25,947 nt of DNA, from positions 1-25,947 of IMG/VR virus record IMGVR_UViG_3300032665_000171. One strand, written 5' to 3'. This document shows positions 25,925-25,947 of the stretch, in pieces. Made by a program: the position numbers and the translations under genes. The notes beneath the pieces were generated by a model that ran no database searches, was not told where the DNA came from, and saw only the letters and a program-made list of their open reading frames with translations. The first letter of the stretch is position 1, and each line of letters opens with the position of its first letter. This stretch comes from a virus.

Positions 25925-25947
25925 GAAGACTTACGTATGTCTTAACA

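Larger units (their letters stand above)
25508..25947 (+). ncRNA. Candidate structured RNA or cis-acting region, no reading frame
   Basis: These 440 bases hold no plausible gene on either strand. Perfect inverted repeats follow one another: GCACA/TGTGC (25562-25582), AACCGG/CCGGTT (25590-25595 with 25684-25689) enclosing CTTGC/GCAAG (25616-25632) and TCCT/AGGA (25646-25657), TTTTAG/CTAAAA (25706-25723), AGGAGTA/TACTCCT (25726-25740), a 10-bp stem (25745-25772), CGTC/GACG (25778-25793), TTTGCCC/GGGCAAA (25877-25896) and AAGAC/GTCTT (25926-25943). Short direct repeats also occur. The density suggests a folded RNA, but strand, ends and family are unknown. It may continue beyond the window. Confidence 0.4.

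Noticed and set aside
25508-25947. Group I intron 3' half
   Set aside because: Faint similarity to T4 td core words only; I could not build P3, P7 and P8 pairings, so it is not listed as an intron.
25508-25947. tRNA genes or CRISPR array in the gene-free tail
   Set aside because: No T-loop/acceptor-stem arrangement was found, and the direct repeats are too short and irregular for CRISPR.

Overview
The window reads as part of the genome of a T4-like myovirus with a contractile tail. Two gene blocks diverge from an intergenic region at 18459-18575. The assignment rests on late sigma factor gp55, the Mre11/Rad50-like pair gp47/gp46, and baseplate proteins gp6, gp25, gp5 and gp53. Sequence style is AT-rich, and the enlarged baseplate proteins resemble those of marine/freshwater T4-like phages (cyanophages, pelagiphages). 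No photosynthesis gene is visible, so the host cannot be named beyond 'probably an aquatic bacterium'.

Minus strand, right to left (18458 down to 1): a tightly packed baseplate operon. Order is a gp48/gp54-like tube initiator, a short gp53-like wedge protein, an 806-aa putative hub protein with a glycine-zipper N-terminus, a gp5-like OB-fold/beta-helix spike, a separate lysozyme-like protein, gp25, an enlarged gp6 (1004 aa), and a giant structural protein. The giant protein starts at 9205 and is still open at position 1 (at least 3068 aa). Several junctions are TAATG stop/start overlaps. Two GCCGATAAATA motifs, close to the T4 late-promoter box TATAAATA, sit upstream of the tube initiator and of gp6.

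Plus strand, left to right (18576 to 25507): gp55; a 58-aa lipoprotein with a TTG start; gp47; an SGNH-hydrolase-like protein; gp46; two paralogous radical SAM/SPASM-like enzymes; and a GIY-YIG nuclease. From gp47 through the second radical SAM gene every junction overlaps, so the non-T4 enzymes appear translationally coupled to the recombination genes.

25508-25947 has no credible reading frame but holds a dense run of perfect inverted repeats and short direct repeats. It is the best candidate here for an undescribed structured RNA or cis element. The other item most worth follow-up is the SGNH plus double radical SAM cassette, whose radical SAM proteins carry a CG..GDP motif where the common GGEP motif is expected.
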